Assembly: GCA_016786595.1 (NCBI GenBank)
Contig: JAEUWB010000054.1
Span: 1 to 64,000 of the forward strand
Length of the DNA stretch: 64,000 nucleotides
Reading direction: 5' to 3'
Source of the DNA: a bacterium
GTDB lineage: Bacteria > Bdellovibrionota_C > UBA2361 > SZUA-149 > JAEUWB01
The notes under the pieces were generated by a model. The model did not search any database, was not told the DNA's origin, and was given only the letters and a program-made list of their open reading frames with translations. Each line of letters begins with the position of its first letter. Position 1 is the first letter of the stretch. The position numbers were made by a program, and so were the translations under genes. Positions 33,765 through 42,928 of this stretch are shown in pieces.

Positions 33765-35206
33765 ATTAGTCTGTTACGCTCCTGCTCTACACCAATCACT
33801 TGAACCTTTACAATCTTACCCACTTGCAATTCCTTGCTACGCTCAACATCCTGAGGACGATTAATTCGAGCATTTAGAAATTCACTCGTCGTCCCGCCAA
33901 ACTCACAGTCTCTAGTATTTTCCAGAACAACGTCAACGTTCCGGCCTATCAGACTTCGAGCGAAGGCACACTCCTTACGACTTGATGCGGCGCGATACCG
34001 CGCAGCTCGACGATTACGTTCACTAACTAAAACGCTGTCGGCTAGCCGCGTTGCGGCAGTGCCCGCCCTCTCGGAATACGGAAAAGCATGAAGATAGGTA
34101 AATTGTAGACGTTCGAACTCTACGATTCCGCTTTCACTTTCTTCGCGTAACTCCCCTGGGAAACCGCAAATCACATCGGTTCCAAGACCAATCCCAGGCA
34201 GCACCTGCCCAATATATTCAACAAGTTCGTAGACGTTCTCGAGTGAATACTTACGGTTCATGAGTTTAAGAATTCTATGCGAAAACGCCTGTACACAGAT
34301 ATGCAGGTGTTTGGCGAATTTGTCTCCTTGAGAAATCGAAGCCGCAACTAAGTCAATAAGATCTTTAGATAAATCATTTGGGTCAATTGAGCTCAAACGA
34401 TAGCGAATCGGGAAATCAAGCTTTAATAATTCTTGAATTAGCCCAAGTAAGGACTGCCCAACTTCCTCGCCATATCCACCTAAATGGGTACCAGTTAGAA
34501 CAATTTCGCGGTAGCCTTTTGCGTAGAGAACCTCAATATCACGCTTAATTTCCTCTATTTCACGCGAACTTAATCGTCCTCGAGTTTGCGGGATAATACA
34601 GAATGTACAGGAATTCTCGCAGCCTTCTTGCACCCGTAAATGATAACGCGCACGCTGCACTACTTCCCCGAGTTTTTCTCCAGGACCAACTAACGCAGGA
34701 GAGATTTTATCTCTTAATGAAATTGATTTTCTCTCCGGCAAGCTTCGCTTGGGACGCCTACCCGAGGGGTAAATCTTTGGTAACTGGACTAGCTCTTGAT
34801 TTTTTTCGGGAGTTGTAGACTCTGTTTGATCTACTCCAAAAAAAATTTCGCTAACAAGCTCACTTTTCCTTCCTGGGCCAATGACCGCATCAACTAAGCC
34901 TGTAGCCAAAAGCTCGTCCCGCGAAACTTCAGCCATGCATCCAGTCACTATGATCTTTGCTTCTGGTGCAATTCGTTTCGCACGCTTAAGTTGACGTAAG
35001 ACTTCCTTGTCAGCCTCGTCTGTGACAGTACAGGTGTTTAAGACAAACACATTGGCTGCATTGTTTAATTCACAAGCTGTGGCACCTTTTTCTGCAATCA
35101 GAGCTTGCAGGTCAATTGTATCGGCAAAATTACTGCGACAGCCTAAGGTCTGAAAGGCAATCCGCTGCTGAGGCTGCTGTTTAGTATTATTTACTAATCG
35201 TTCCAC
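33752..35206 (-). CDS. mtaB: MtaB-like tRNA (t6A37) methylthiotransferase
   Basis: This radical-SAM enzyme adds a methylthio group to t6A at position 37 of tRNA. The N-terminal UPF0004 domain contains FQTLGCRSNFAD, NTCTVTDEAD and VTGCMAEV, whose cysteines bind one iron-sulfur cluster. The radical-SAM core has CENSCTFCIIP, and a TRAM domain ends the protein. I place the start at the GTG at 35206, with GAGG 9 nt upstream, overlapping mnmA by 20 nt; the frame is open further upstream but inside mnmA. A ~60-residue insertion with YPSGRRPKRSLPERKS precedes the radical-SAM motif. Confidence 0.9.
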   Translation of the reverse strand: MERLVNNTKQQPQQRIAFQTLGCRSNFADTIDLQALIAEKGATACELNNAANVFVLNTCTVTDEADKEVLRQLKRAKRIAPEAKIIVTGCMAEVSRDELLATGLVDAVIGPGRKSELVSEIFFGVDQTESTTPEKNQELVQLPKIYPSGRRPKRSLPERKSISLRDKISPALVGPGEKLGEVVQRARYHLRVQEGCENSCTFCIIPQTRGRLSSREIEEIKRDIEVLYAKGYREIVLTGTHLGGYGEEVGQSLLGLIQELLKLDFPIRYRLSSIDPNDLSKDLIDLVAASISQGDKFAKHLHICVQAFSHRILKLMNRKYSLENVYELVEYIGQVLPGIGLGTDVICGFPGELREESESGIVEFERLQFTYLHAFPYSERAGTAATRLADSVLVSERNRRAARYRAASSRKECAFARSLIGRNVDVVLENTRDCEFGGTTSEFLNARINRPQDVERSKELQVGKIVKVQVIGVEQERNRLICDF

Positions 35207-36323
35207 CGCCAAAAACCTCAACGAAGCCTGTATGATCTTTTTTAGTTGCGTAGAAAACTGCTGCCTGACCAGGACTAATTGCTGTGCCTTGATCGAAAAA
35301 CTCAACCTCAACTCGCGTGGGGCTTAGTTTTTTGACCCGTGCTAAATATCCTGGACTGCGATAGCGCACTTTAACCAAAGCTTCAAATTCAAGCGGCAAA
35401 TTCTGGTTGATGAAATTTACATCACGAACTTGAAAGCATTTTGTGTCCAAATCTGACTTCTCACCAAGCACAACTGTGCCTGAATCCTGGTCAACTGAAA
35501 GCACATACAATCGCTCTCGGCCACTGACATTTAAACCGCGGCGCTGCCCCACTGTAAATTGATGAACTCCGGAATGACTGCCAAGTTTTTCACCAGCTTT
35601 AGTGATAAACTCACCAGGCTGGATTTGACGATCAGAATAACGATCGGCGTATTTCTCGATAAACTCACCGACTTCGCTGGTAACAAAGCAAATATCCTGA
35701 CTTTCACCTTTAGTTGCCATACTCATGCCTGAAATCGACAAAACCTCCCGCACTTGAGGCTTTTCCATGCCTCCAACTGGAAAGATTGTATGATCAAGTT
35801 CCGCCTGGCTTAGACCGAAGAGAAAATAAGTTTGATCTTTGGCGCGATCAGCTGCCGTATATAGCCCCTTCGAGCCATCAGCACGTTGGAGAATTTGTGC
35901 ATAGTGACCTGTGGCGACATATTCTGCGCCAAGTAAAGCTGCGCGTTCACGCAACACTGAGAACTTTACTTTTTGATTGCAAAGAATGCAGGGATTAGGT
36001 GTTTCGCCGTTTAAGTAGGCATCAACAAATGGCGCGATCACTTCCTTCTCAAACGAACCTTCAAAATCATAAACGTAATACGGGAATCCTAACTTGTCGG
36101 CGACTTCACGGGCATCGTTAAAGTCTGCCGGTGCGCAGCAGGTGGCTTTTTTAGCATTCACCCCATGGTTTGCCGTATTCTTGCGATAATCCCAGACTTG
36201 CATCGACACGCCGACTACGGGGTGCCCGGCTTGACTCAGCAGTAGCGCCGCTGCAGCTGAGTCAACTCCACCACTCATCGCGACACAAACTAAAGGCAGA
36301 TTTTCAGAATTAACTTGCTGCAT
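35187..36323 (-). CDS. mnmA: tRNA-specific 2-thiouridylase MnmA
   Basis: The ~378-residue protein has the PP-loop SGGVDSAAAALLL, the catalytic Cys pair in TPNPCILCNQKVKF and GESQDICFV, and the C-terminal beta-barrel domains. It thiolates U34 of Lys, Glu and Gln tRNAs with ATP, taking sulfur from a cysteine desulfurase. That enzyme is encoded just upstream, so the neighbourhood forms a sulfur relay. The frame is open to a TTG at 36335, but the ATG at 36323, 4 nt past the desulfurase stop, is likelier. Confidence 0.95.
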   Translation of the reverse strand: MQQVNSENLPLVCVAMSGGVDSAAAALLLSQAGHPVVGVSMQVWDYRKNTANHGVNAKKATCCAPADFNDAREVADKLGFPYYVYDFEGSFEKEVIAPFVDAYLNGETPNPCILCNQKVKFSVLRERAALLGAEYVATGHYAQILQRADGSKGLYTAADRAKDQTYFLFGLSQAELDHTIFPVGGMEKPQVREVLSISGMSMATKGESQDICFVTSEVGEFIEKYADRYSDRQIQPGEFITKAGEKLGSHSGVHQFTVGQRRGLNVSGRERLYVLSVDQDSGTVVLGEKSDLDTKCFQVRDVNFINQNLPLEFEALVKVRYRSPGYLARVKKLSPTRVEVEFFDQGTAISPGQAAVFYATKKDHTGFVEVFGGGTISK

Positions 36324-36327
36324 GATT

Positions 36328-37662
36328 TTAAACAATTGTACGGGAAGAGATTGTACCCTGTGTCGCGTTTGTCATCGTCTTACTTTTTGCGGCATGACTT
36401 TTAGTAAAGCGACTTAAGACTTGAGCGAAGATTTTTGTCACTTCCGGAATCATCTCAGCTTTAAAATCCCAATCTAAGCTAATGCGTAGCGCACCTGCAC
36501 TAACTTCCGGGTCAAGCCCGAGTGTATCAAAAACGTAAGATGTTTCTTGTTTGCCCGAAGCACAGGCTGACCCTGTAGAAACGGCAAGACCGGCAAGATC
36601 AAGTGCAACAACTAAGTCCTGCGCAGAGATTCCAGGAAAACTAACAGCCAGCGTATTTACGAGCGTTCCTACTTCTGACTGATCAGCAGACAGGTTAGAC
36701 GAATCGCTTAACTTGGATAAGATCCGGCAAGCCGGATAAATTTCGACTAGCCTTTGGGCAAGTTCGTCACGATAGGCGGCTAAGTTTTCGCGCTCCATAG
36801 CCCAACTCTCAGCAGAACGATCCAAAACCGCACCAAGTGCCGCAATTCCGAAAAGATTTTCTGTTCCCGAACGAAAACGATTTTCTTGACCACCTCCAAC
36901 AAGTAAGGGCTCAAAAAATTTACAGGAATCTTCTCGTGGTGAAAAAATTATTGCGCCAATTCCTTGTGGTGCGCCAAGCTTGTGGCCGGATAAGACGATG
37001 GCATCCACGCCTGCATTAAAAGCTGCGGCCGCAGAAAAATCTGATTTCCCGAAGGCCTGCGAAGCATCGCAAACAATTGCAGCAGTGAACTTTGCTTCAC
37101 GGATTTTCTGGGCAGTTTGCACAATCGGTTGGATAGTCCCAGTAACGTTATTAGCTGCCATCAAAAAACAGCAGACTGTGTTTGGAGTAATTGCTTGGGA
37201 GAATTTTCCTGGGTCAATCCTACCGGTGCTTTCAGGCTGAACTTCTGTAACTTGAACTACTTGTTTAATTTGCAAAGCACGCAAGGGCTCAAGCACTGCT
37301 TGGTGTTCGATTGCACTAGCAACAACTCTGCAGGCTACTTGATTGGTGCTGATTTTATCATAGCGACCACCGACAAAACCGTGGATTAAGCTATTGCAAG
37401 CTTCGGTTCCACCTGAAGTAAAAACGATATTTGCCTGCGTGCGTTCATTAGCAAAAATAAACCGCTCGATGCTTTTACGGGATTTAGTGATTAAGGCCCG
37501 CGCAGCTTGGCCTTCGCGATGAACACTAGAGGCATTTGCTGCTGAATTCGAATGCAGTAATTCGGCAAGGCACTGCTCAGCCTCGGGTCTTAATTTTGAG
37601 CTTGCATTTGCATCTAAATAATAACGCATAAAGTTAGCAGTTTGGGGCTGGTAAAATGACAT
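36328..37662 (-). CDS. Cysteine desulfurase (NifS/IscS family)
   Basis: The 444-residue PLP enzyme has the cofactor Lys in LSGHKLGAPQGIGAI and the sulfur-accepting Cys in STGSACASGKQETSYVF. It also has the N-terminal DANASSKLRPE and HREGQAAR motifs of the family. It releases sulfur from cysteine as a persulfide. Placement immediately ahead of mnmA suggests that tRNA thiolation is a main destination, as for YrvO-type enzymes next to mnmA in Firmicutes. An in-frame ATG at 37629 is an alternative start. A ~25-residue tail after the last helix is unusual. Confidence 0.92.
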   Translation of the reverse strand: MSFYQPQTANFMRYYLDANASSKLRPEAEQCLAELLHSNSAANASSVHREGQAARALITKSRKSIERFIFANERTQANIVFTSGGTEACNSLIHGFVGGRYDKISTNQVACRVVASAIEHQAVLEPLRALQIKQVVQVTEVQPESTGRIDPGKFSQAITPNTVCCFLMAANNVTGTIQPIVQTAQKIREAKFTAAIVCDASQAFGKSDFSAAAAFNAGVDAIVLSGHKLGAPQGIGAIIFSPREDSCKFFEPLLVGGGQENRFRSGTENLFGIAALGAVLDRSAESWAMERENLAAYRDELAQRLVEIYPACRILSKLSDSSNLSADQSEVGTLVNTLAVSFPGISAQDLVVALDLAGLAVSTGSACASGKQETSYVFDTLGLDPEVSAGALRISLDWDFKAEMIPEVTKIFAQVLSRFTKSHAAKSKTMTNATQGTISSRTIV

Positions 37663-37679
37663 AAAACAGCTCGGAATAC

Positions 37680-37713
37680 AAAATTAATCCTAAAGTTGCT
37701 CGGGATTAATTTT
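37680..37713. other. AT-rich hairpin between the desulfurase and korA genes
   Basis: AAATTAATCC (37681-37690) pairs with GGATTAATTT (37703-37712) around a 12-nt loop and is followed by more T on the plus strand. It sits in the divergent spacer, so it is in the leader of korA or of the desulfurase operon, not at a gene end. It could be an attenuator or an operator palindrome. Confidence 0.4.
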
Positions 37714-37773
37714 TCTCCTATAACAAATTTTCGCTAAACTATTTAAACAACTAGTGTAAATAAACGGTTGAGA

Positions 37774-39654
37774 ATGCTTGCTGAAGACCGCCCACATCCA
37801 AGTCATCCCCATAAGATTCAAGAGCTTGAATCTGTAGTCGTGCGCTTTGCGGGAGACTCTGGAGATGGAATTCAAGTCACTGGCGCACAGTTTACTAATG
37901 AATCTGCAATCGCAGGTAACGACTTGGCAACGCTCCCGAACTTTCCTGCAGAAATTCGCGCACCAGCTGGAACACTTCCCGGAGTAAGTTCTTTTCAAAT
38001 TAATTTTGGAAGTCTCGAAATTAATACCCCCGGAGACACTCCCGAAGCGCTGGTCTGCATGAATCCTGCAGCCTTAAAAGCTAACCTTAAGGATTTAAAA
38101 AAAGGTGGCATTCTAATTCTTAATGAAGACGCATTTACCGAGAAAAACCTCTCGCGTGTCGGCTACACAACTAATCCAATCGAGGATCAGTCTTTAAAAG
38201 ATGCCTATCGTGTCTATGTGTGCCCAATGTCGCGCTTAACTAAAGATGCGCTTGATGGCTCTGGTCTCTCAACACGGGAAGTAGAGCGATCGAAAAACTT
38301 TTTTGCCCTCGGCATTGTGCTCTGGATGTTCAGCCGTCCCTATGAACATACTACGCAGTGGATCAAGACTAAATTTAGCAAAACTCCTGAAATCATGGAG
38401 GCAAACCTTAAATCTTTTGAAGCCGGTATTACCTATGCCGAGGCAACTGAGATTTTCGATGTGGCTTACACAATTAAGCCAGCTAAATTAGCTCCGGGTC
38501 ATTACAAAAATATTAATGGCACTACAGCGCTTGCCTACGGACTAGTTGCCGCTGCGCAAAAGTCACGTTTGCCGCTATTTTTTGGTGCATATCCGATTAC
38601 CCCGGCAAGCGACTTACTGCATGAGTTAGCTCGTCATAAGTCGCTCGGTGTTACGACATTTCAAGCTGAAGATGAAATCGCTGCGATTTGTTCAGCCGTT
38701 GGTGCTGCATTCGGTGGCTCCCTTGGAGTTACTTCTTCAAGTGGGCCTGGAATCTCATTAAAAACTGAAGCAATGGCACTGGCCGTGATGACTGAACTTC
38801 CTTTAGTGATCATTAACGTGCAGCGCGCCGGCCCCTCCACGGGTATGCCAACGAAAACAGAGCAAGCCGATTTACTACAGGCAATTTATGGGCGCGCTGG
38901 CGAAGCGCCAGTTTGCGTGCTTGCTGCTTCCTCACCGGACAACGCGTTTTATCTGATTTATGAAGCCTGCCGCATTGCGACAACTTTCATGACACCAGTC
39001 ATTTTTCTCTCTGACGGCTTTATTGCAACAACAGCTGAGCCTTGGAAAATTCCTGATCCGCAAGCACTCGCTGACTTTAAAGTAAATTTTACAACTGCTC
39101 ACAATAATCCTAGAGGTGATTTTCTGCCATACCTCCGTGACGAGAAAACCCTGGCGCGCCCCTGGGTTAAGCCTGGCACACCAGGCCTAACTCACAGAAT
39201 TGGTGGGCTCGAAAAGCAAGATAAGACCGGAAACGTCTCTTACGACCCGGACAACCATCATCTCATGTGCGAACTGCGTCGAGAAAAGATCGAGCGAATT
39301 CAGTCATTCATTCCCGAAACGCAAATTGAAGGTGAAAACTCTGGTGAATTATTGGTCGTAGGCTGGGGTGGCACAGAGGGCACCTTACGCGAAGCTTGCC
39401 GGCTGGCTCGTCAGGAAGGTCACAAAGTATCACGGATTCATCTTCACTACATGAATCCGCTACCACCAGACCTCGGAACAATTCTTCCACGCTTCTCAAA
39501 AATCCTTGTTCCTGAAATTAACTTTGGACAACTTCGCTCGGTGCTACGTGATAAGTATTTAATTAACGCGCTCGGTTTTAATCGAGTTGCCGGACAGCCA
39601 CTTAAAGTTGGCGAGGTCTTAGCTGAAATCAAGAAATTTCTTACGGCTCAATAA
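37774..39654 (+). CDS. korA: 2-oxoacid:ferredoxin oxidoreductase, fused gamma-alpha subunit
   Basis: The ~626-residue protein joins a gamma domain (about 20-205; FAGDSGDGIQVTGAQFT, LPNFPAEIRAPAGTLPGVSSF) to an alpha domain (about 240-620; GTTALAYGLVAAAQ, GAYPITPASDLLHEL, TSSSGPGISLKTEA). This is the KorA type that, with KorB, oxidises 2-oxoglutarate or another 2-oxoacid to the acyl-CoA while reducing ferredoxin, or runs in reverse. The substrate cannot be fixed from sequence. The ATG at 37774 is preferred over a TTG at 37768. The stop overlaps the korB start. Confidence 0.9.
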   Translation: MLAEDRPHPSHPHKIQELESVVVRFAGDSGDGIQVTGAQFTNESAIAGNDLATLPNFPAEIRAPAGTLPGVSSFQINFGSLEINTPGDTPEALVCMNPAALKANLKDLKKGGILILNEDAFTEKNLSRVGYTTNPIEDQSLKDAYRVYVCPMSRLTKDALDGSGLSTREVERSKNFFALGIVLWMFSRPYEHTTQWIKTKFSKTPEIMEANLKSFEAGITYAEATEIFDVAYTIKPAKLAPGHYKNINGTTALAYGLVAAAQKSRLPLFFGAYPITPASDLLHELARHKSLGVTTFQAEDEIAAICSAVGAAFGGSLGVTSSSGPGISLKTEAMALAVMTELPLVIINVQRAGPSTGMPTKTEQADLLQAIYGRAGEAPVCVLAASSPDNAFYLIYEACRIATTFMTPVIFLSDGFIATTAEPWKIPDPQALADFKVNFTTAHNNPRGDFLPYLRDEKTLARPWVKPGTPGLTHRIGGLEKQDKTGNVSYDPDNHHLMCELRREKIERIQSFIPETQIEGENSGELLVVGWGGTEGTLREACRLARQEGHKVSRIHLHYMNPLPPDLGTILPRFSKILVPEINFGQLRSVLRDKYLINALGFNRVAGQPLKVGEVLAEIKKFLTAQ

Positions 39655-40664
39655 TGGAAATTACTACTGAAAAAATTCAACTAAAAAAGCAGGACTTTGA
39701 ATCTGACCAAGAAGTGCGCTGGTGCCCGGGCTGTGGAGATTATTCAATTCTGGCAACTGTGCAGCGCTTTTTACCGTCGCTCGGCATTGAACCGCATAAT
39801 ATAGTTTTTGTTTCAGGAATCGGCTGTTCGAGTCGTTTCCCTTACTACATGAATACATATGGCTTTCATACAATCCATGGACGCGCTCCGGCCATTGCCA
39901 CAGGCCTTAAAGTCACCCGGCCAGATTTAAATGTCTGGATGGTCACTGGCGATGGAGATGCCTTGAGTATCGGAGGCAATCACTTTATTCACATCTTGCG
40001 CCGTAACCCAAATATTAAAATTTTATTGTTCAATAATCGCATTTACGGGCTGACCAAAGGTCAGTATTCACCGACCTCAGAACTTGGGAAAGTCACTAAA
40101 TCTACTCCTCAAGGGTCAAGCGATTACCCACTTAATCCAGTCTTAACAGCACTGGGAGCTCAAGCAACGTTCATTGCCCGTTCAATTGACCGTGACTCGC
40201 AACACCTCACTGAAATCTTTAAAGCCGCAACCGATCACCAAGGCGCTGCGCTAATTGAAATTTACCAAAACTGTAATATCTTCAATGACGGAGCATTTGA
40301 TAATTTCGTCGAGCGCGAAGTTAAAGAGGAAAAGCAGTTACGCCTCATGCACGGCAAGCCTATGGTCTTTGGCAAAGAAAAGAACAAAGGTATTGCCATC
40401 GAGAATTTTAAGGCTCGTCTAGTCACATTTGAGGCTGGCCAAGAACTTGAAGCTGGGGTTTCAATTTATGATGCGCATAACCACGCTCTTGCTGCACTGA
40501 TTGCGCGTCTACCATTTCCCGAATTTCCAATGCCAATTGGAATTTTTTACCAAGAAAAAAGGCCGGCCTTTGAAGCCTTGATTGACTTGCGCCCACCGGC
40601 TGGTAACGCTGATGAAAACTTAAAGAAACTTTTCAACTCTGGCGATACTTGGACAGTGTCCTGA
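39654..40664 (+). CDS. korB: 2-oxoacid:ferredoxin oxidoreductase, beta subunit
   Basis: The 336-residue protein holds the thiamine diphosphate and iron-sulfur parts. RWCPGCGDYSIL (a CxxC pair), SGIGCSSRFPYYM, HGRAPAIATGLK and the TPP-binding GDGDALSIGGNHFIHILRRN are all visible, and the C-terminus has conserved aromatic-rich segments. It pairs with korA through a TAATG overlap, so both subunits are made together. After its stop a 20-codon frame (40664-40729) is present but has no visible support. Confidence 0.92.
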   Translation: MEITTEKIQLKKQDFESDQEVRWCPGCGDYSILATVQRFLPSLGIEPHNIVFVSGIGCSSRFPYYMNTYGFHTIHGRAPAIATGLKVTRPDLNVWMVTGDGDALSIGGNHFIHILRRNPNIKILLFNNRIYGLTKGQYSPTSELGKVTKSTPQGSSDYPLNPVLTALGAQATFIARSIDRDSQHLTEIFKAATDHQGAALIEIYQNCNIFNDGAFDNFVEREVKEEKQLRLMHGKPMVFGKEKNKGIAIENFKARLVTFEAGQELEAGVSIYDAHNHALAALIARLPFPEFPMPIGIFYQEKRPAFEALIDLRPPAGNADENLKKLFNSGDTWTVS

Positions 40665-40725
40665 TGAAAATTCTCCAAGAAATTAAAGCCAATGTAGCAG
40701 TTGCAGTCGAAGGGTTCTTTTTTCC

Positions 40726-41631
40726 CTAGGGCATCTGGAGCAATTCAAGCTCTCCAAATTTAGAAATTTTAAGCTCAGTGCCTTCGAGTTTTCTTGCCTC
40801 TCCGTCGATCTGTAGCGCTAGGTCGGTTGTTAATCCTGAAATTACAAATTGCTGGGCGGAAGCTGTCGTCACGCGTCCGATCAAACCACCTAAGAACGGT
40901 AAAATCATTGTAAGATAATTGAGCAGCTGGTGAACAAAATTCACTTCCAAGAACTGATCACTTGGATTACTGATTTTATTAATCCTGCCTAAGCCCATAA
41001 TCGACTTAATATTTGAAAAAATAATACTCTTAAGTTTTGCGGGTAATTTTAAGTTTTGCCCATCTGCCGAGATCGTAAGCGCAGACAATTTTTGCTTAGA
41101 GCATAAATAGCGGATCGCAATTTTAGCGTAATGAAATCGATTCAGCCAAACACTCGACTTTCTAGCTCCTCTGCTAATCGCAAAATCCGCAACAATCTGC
41201 GCGTCATATCCAAGGGATAGATAATTAGAAAAAACCCAAGTTGCGCCTCCGCACTGGGCTTGCCATAAAGTCAGTTTAATCGGCTGGGCTTTCTGAAATA
41301 ACTCTAAATAAGACCTTAAAGTATGTCCCTGGCCGTCCCATTTTTTGATTTTTAGCTCCCGCGCTAAGTCGTTACCAGTCCCGAGCGGAATGATGCCAAT
41401 TCGACCGGAATACTTAGTCAACTGCGCTAGCACGGCAGAAATTGTCCCATCGCCACCGGCAATTAAAATCAGCGGGTATTGCTGCGCAAGGCGCAGCTGC
41501 TCAGCAAGATTATTGAAGTCAATTTCTTGAGCGTAGGCAACTAGCCTTTTAGCCAGCGACGCACTTGTTGTTAAAAGCTTTTGGCCAGCTTCGTTACCAG
41601 AACTTGTGTTAACTAGGAGGTAAGCTGTCAC
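40726..41631 (-). CDS. Diacylglycerol kinase-family lipid kinase
   Basis: The 301-residue protein has the DAGK catalytic signature GGDGTISAVL and PLGTGNDLAREL, followed by the two-domain beta-sandwich fold (NYLSLGYDAQIV and the final strands). The family includes DgkB, YegS and sphingosine kinase relatives, which phosphorylate lipids at the inner face of the membrane. The substrate is uncertain. It starts 4 nt after the periplasmic binding protein gene, so the two probably share a transcript although no functional link is obvious. Confidence 0.85.
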   Translation of the reverse strand: MTAYLLVNTSSGNEAGQKLLTTSASLAKRLVAYAQEIDFNNLAEQLRLAQQYPLILIAGGDGTISAVLAQLTKYSGRIGIIPLGTGNDLARELKIKKWDGQGHTLRSYLELFQKAQPIKLTLWQAQCGGATWVFSNYLSLGYDAQIVADFAISRGARKSSVWLNRFHYAKIAIRYLCSKQKLSALTISADGQNLKLPAKLKSIIFSNIKSIMGLGRINKISNPSDQFLEVNFVHQLLNYLTMILPFLGGLIGRVTTASAQQFVISGLTTDLALQIDGEARKLEGTELKISKFGELELLQMP

Positions 41632-41635
41632 GGAC

Positions 41636-42736
41636 TTATCTTAAGGGCACAATTTTATTATTTTTTACTTCCTTCATCACAAAGGAAAAGCCAACAAATT
41701 CGCCATTACGATCAAAGCTGTATGGACCGGAAACCCCATCAAATTTTGTTTGATAGAGAAATGCCTTTGGATCTTGTCCACTTTCAATTGCAGCAATTAA
41801 GGCACGAAAGCCATTTAAATTAGTGATAAATAGTGTTTCTATCGCCCGGGGGTTACCATACTTCGCTAAAAACTCCGCATACAACTTTGGTCCATCGCCA
41901 ACCAGAGTATCAGCAATAAAGGGAACATCAGCACCACGGACACCCTCAGCCAAAGGTCCAACTAATTCAAGAAAGCGATTACTACTTGTCCAATATGCTC
42001 CATAGATTTGCGGTGACCATTTCATTTCAGCAAGCTGCTTAACAATTAAGCCAAGCGCCTCCTCAGACTGCGTATTAACAAATAAACTATCAGGCGACTT
42101 AGCTCGCAGCCGTAGCAGTAGCGATCTAAAGTCCTTGTTACCAGGAGCATAATTATCGCTAAAATATTTAAAATCTGGCTGGTTCTCTGTAAAAAGTTGC
42201 CTAATGTTAGACTCAAGCCCCTGACAGTATTCTGTTTCTTCAGAAATAATAGCTAAATTTTTAATCGACTTCTGCATAACCCAATAACCAACGATCGTCT
42301 CGGCTAACTTGCGATCAAGTGGCATACTGCGGAAAATATAGTCGCCAAGGTTCTCGATCTTAGTTGCAGAGGCGCATGTAATCATTGTTAAAACTTTTGC
42401 TTTTTCAAGAATTGGAGCAGCCGCTGAAGCAGCGCCACTACAAGCAAAACCAATGACGTATTTTACTTTGTCGATATTTGCTAATTTCTGAGCAGCAGTT
42501 GCCGCAAATTTTGGGTCACAGCGGTCATCCTCAAAAATAAACTCATACTTTCCATTGCCGAACTTCTCATTCGCAAAAAGTAGCGAGTTTCTAATGTCTG
42601 TGCCGTAGGCCGCAGCCTCACCTGTTAGCGCCGTAGAGACACCGATTTTTATTTTTTCCTCGGCCGCCAGAGCAGTTATGAGCAACAACTGACTGATTAA
42701 AACTAATCCACATAGCCTTACAAGCTTGCTCCGCAT
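41636..42736 (-). CDS. Periplasmic branched-chain amino acid-type binding protein
   Basis: The ~366-residue protein begins with a signal peptide (RSKLVRLCGLVLISQLLLITALAA) and has the type I periplasmic binding fold: IKIGVSTALTGEAAAYG, VIGFACSGAASAAAPI and the ITCASATKIENLGDYIFRSMPLD hinge region. Such proteins bind amino acids or amides for ABC importers. No permease or ATPase gene adjoins it, so it may deliver to a distant transporter or act as a sensor. I use the ATG at 42736, with AAGGAG 6 nt upstream; the frame is open further upstream without a site. Confidence 0.85.
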   Translation of the reverse strand: MRSKLVRLCGLVLISQLLLITALAAEEKIKIGVSTALTGEAAAYGTDIRNSLLFANEKFGNGKYEFIFEDDRCDPKFAATAAQKLANIDKVKYVIGFACSGAASAAAPILEKAKVLTMITCASATKIENLGDYIFRSMPLDRKLAETIVGYWVMQKSIKNLAIISEETEYCQGLESNIRQLFTENQPDFKYFSDNYAPGNKDFRSLLLRLRAKSPDSLFVNTQSEEALGLIVKQLAEMKWSPQIYGAYWTSSNRFLELVGPLAEGVRGADVPFIADTLVGDGPKLYAEFLAKYGNPRAIETLFITNLNGFRALIAAIESGQDPKAFLYQTKFDGVSGPYSFDRNGEFVGFSFVMKEVKNNKIVPLR

Positions 42737-42928
42737 AAAGATCTCCTTGACTATCATCAAGCTGTCATTCATACTGAAATAACTTGTGATAAACAAATGT
42801 TAACAGGCAAATCGAATAAAACATTCCGTTTTTTCTTCTTTTTTGGGGTCTAACCCCAACTATCTTTGACCACGACATCGCTACTTTCAACTATTTTACT
42901 ACTCAGCTAGAACTAATTTATTTACGAC

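Noticed and set aside
40664-40729. 20-codon frame after korB
   Set aside because: It overlaps the korB stop and has no recognisable features; it is probably chance.
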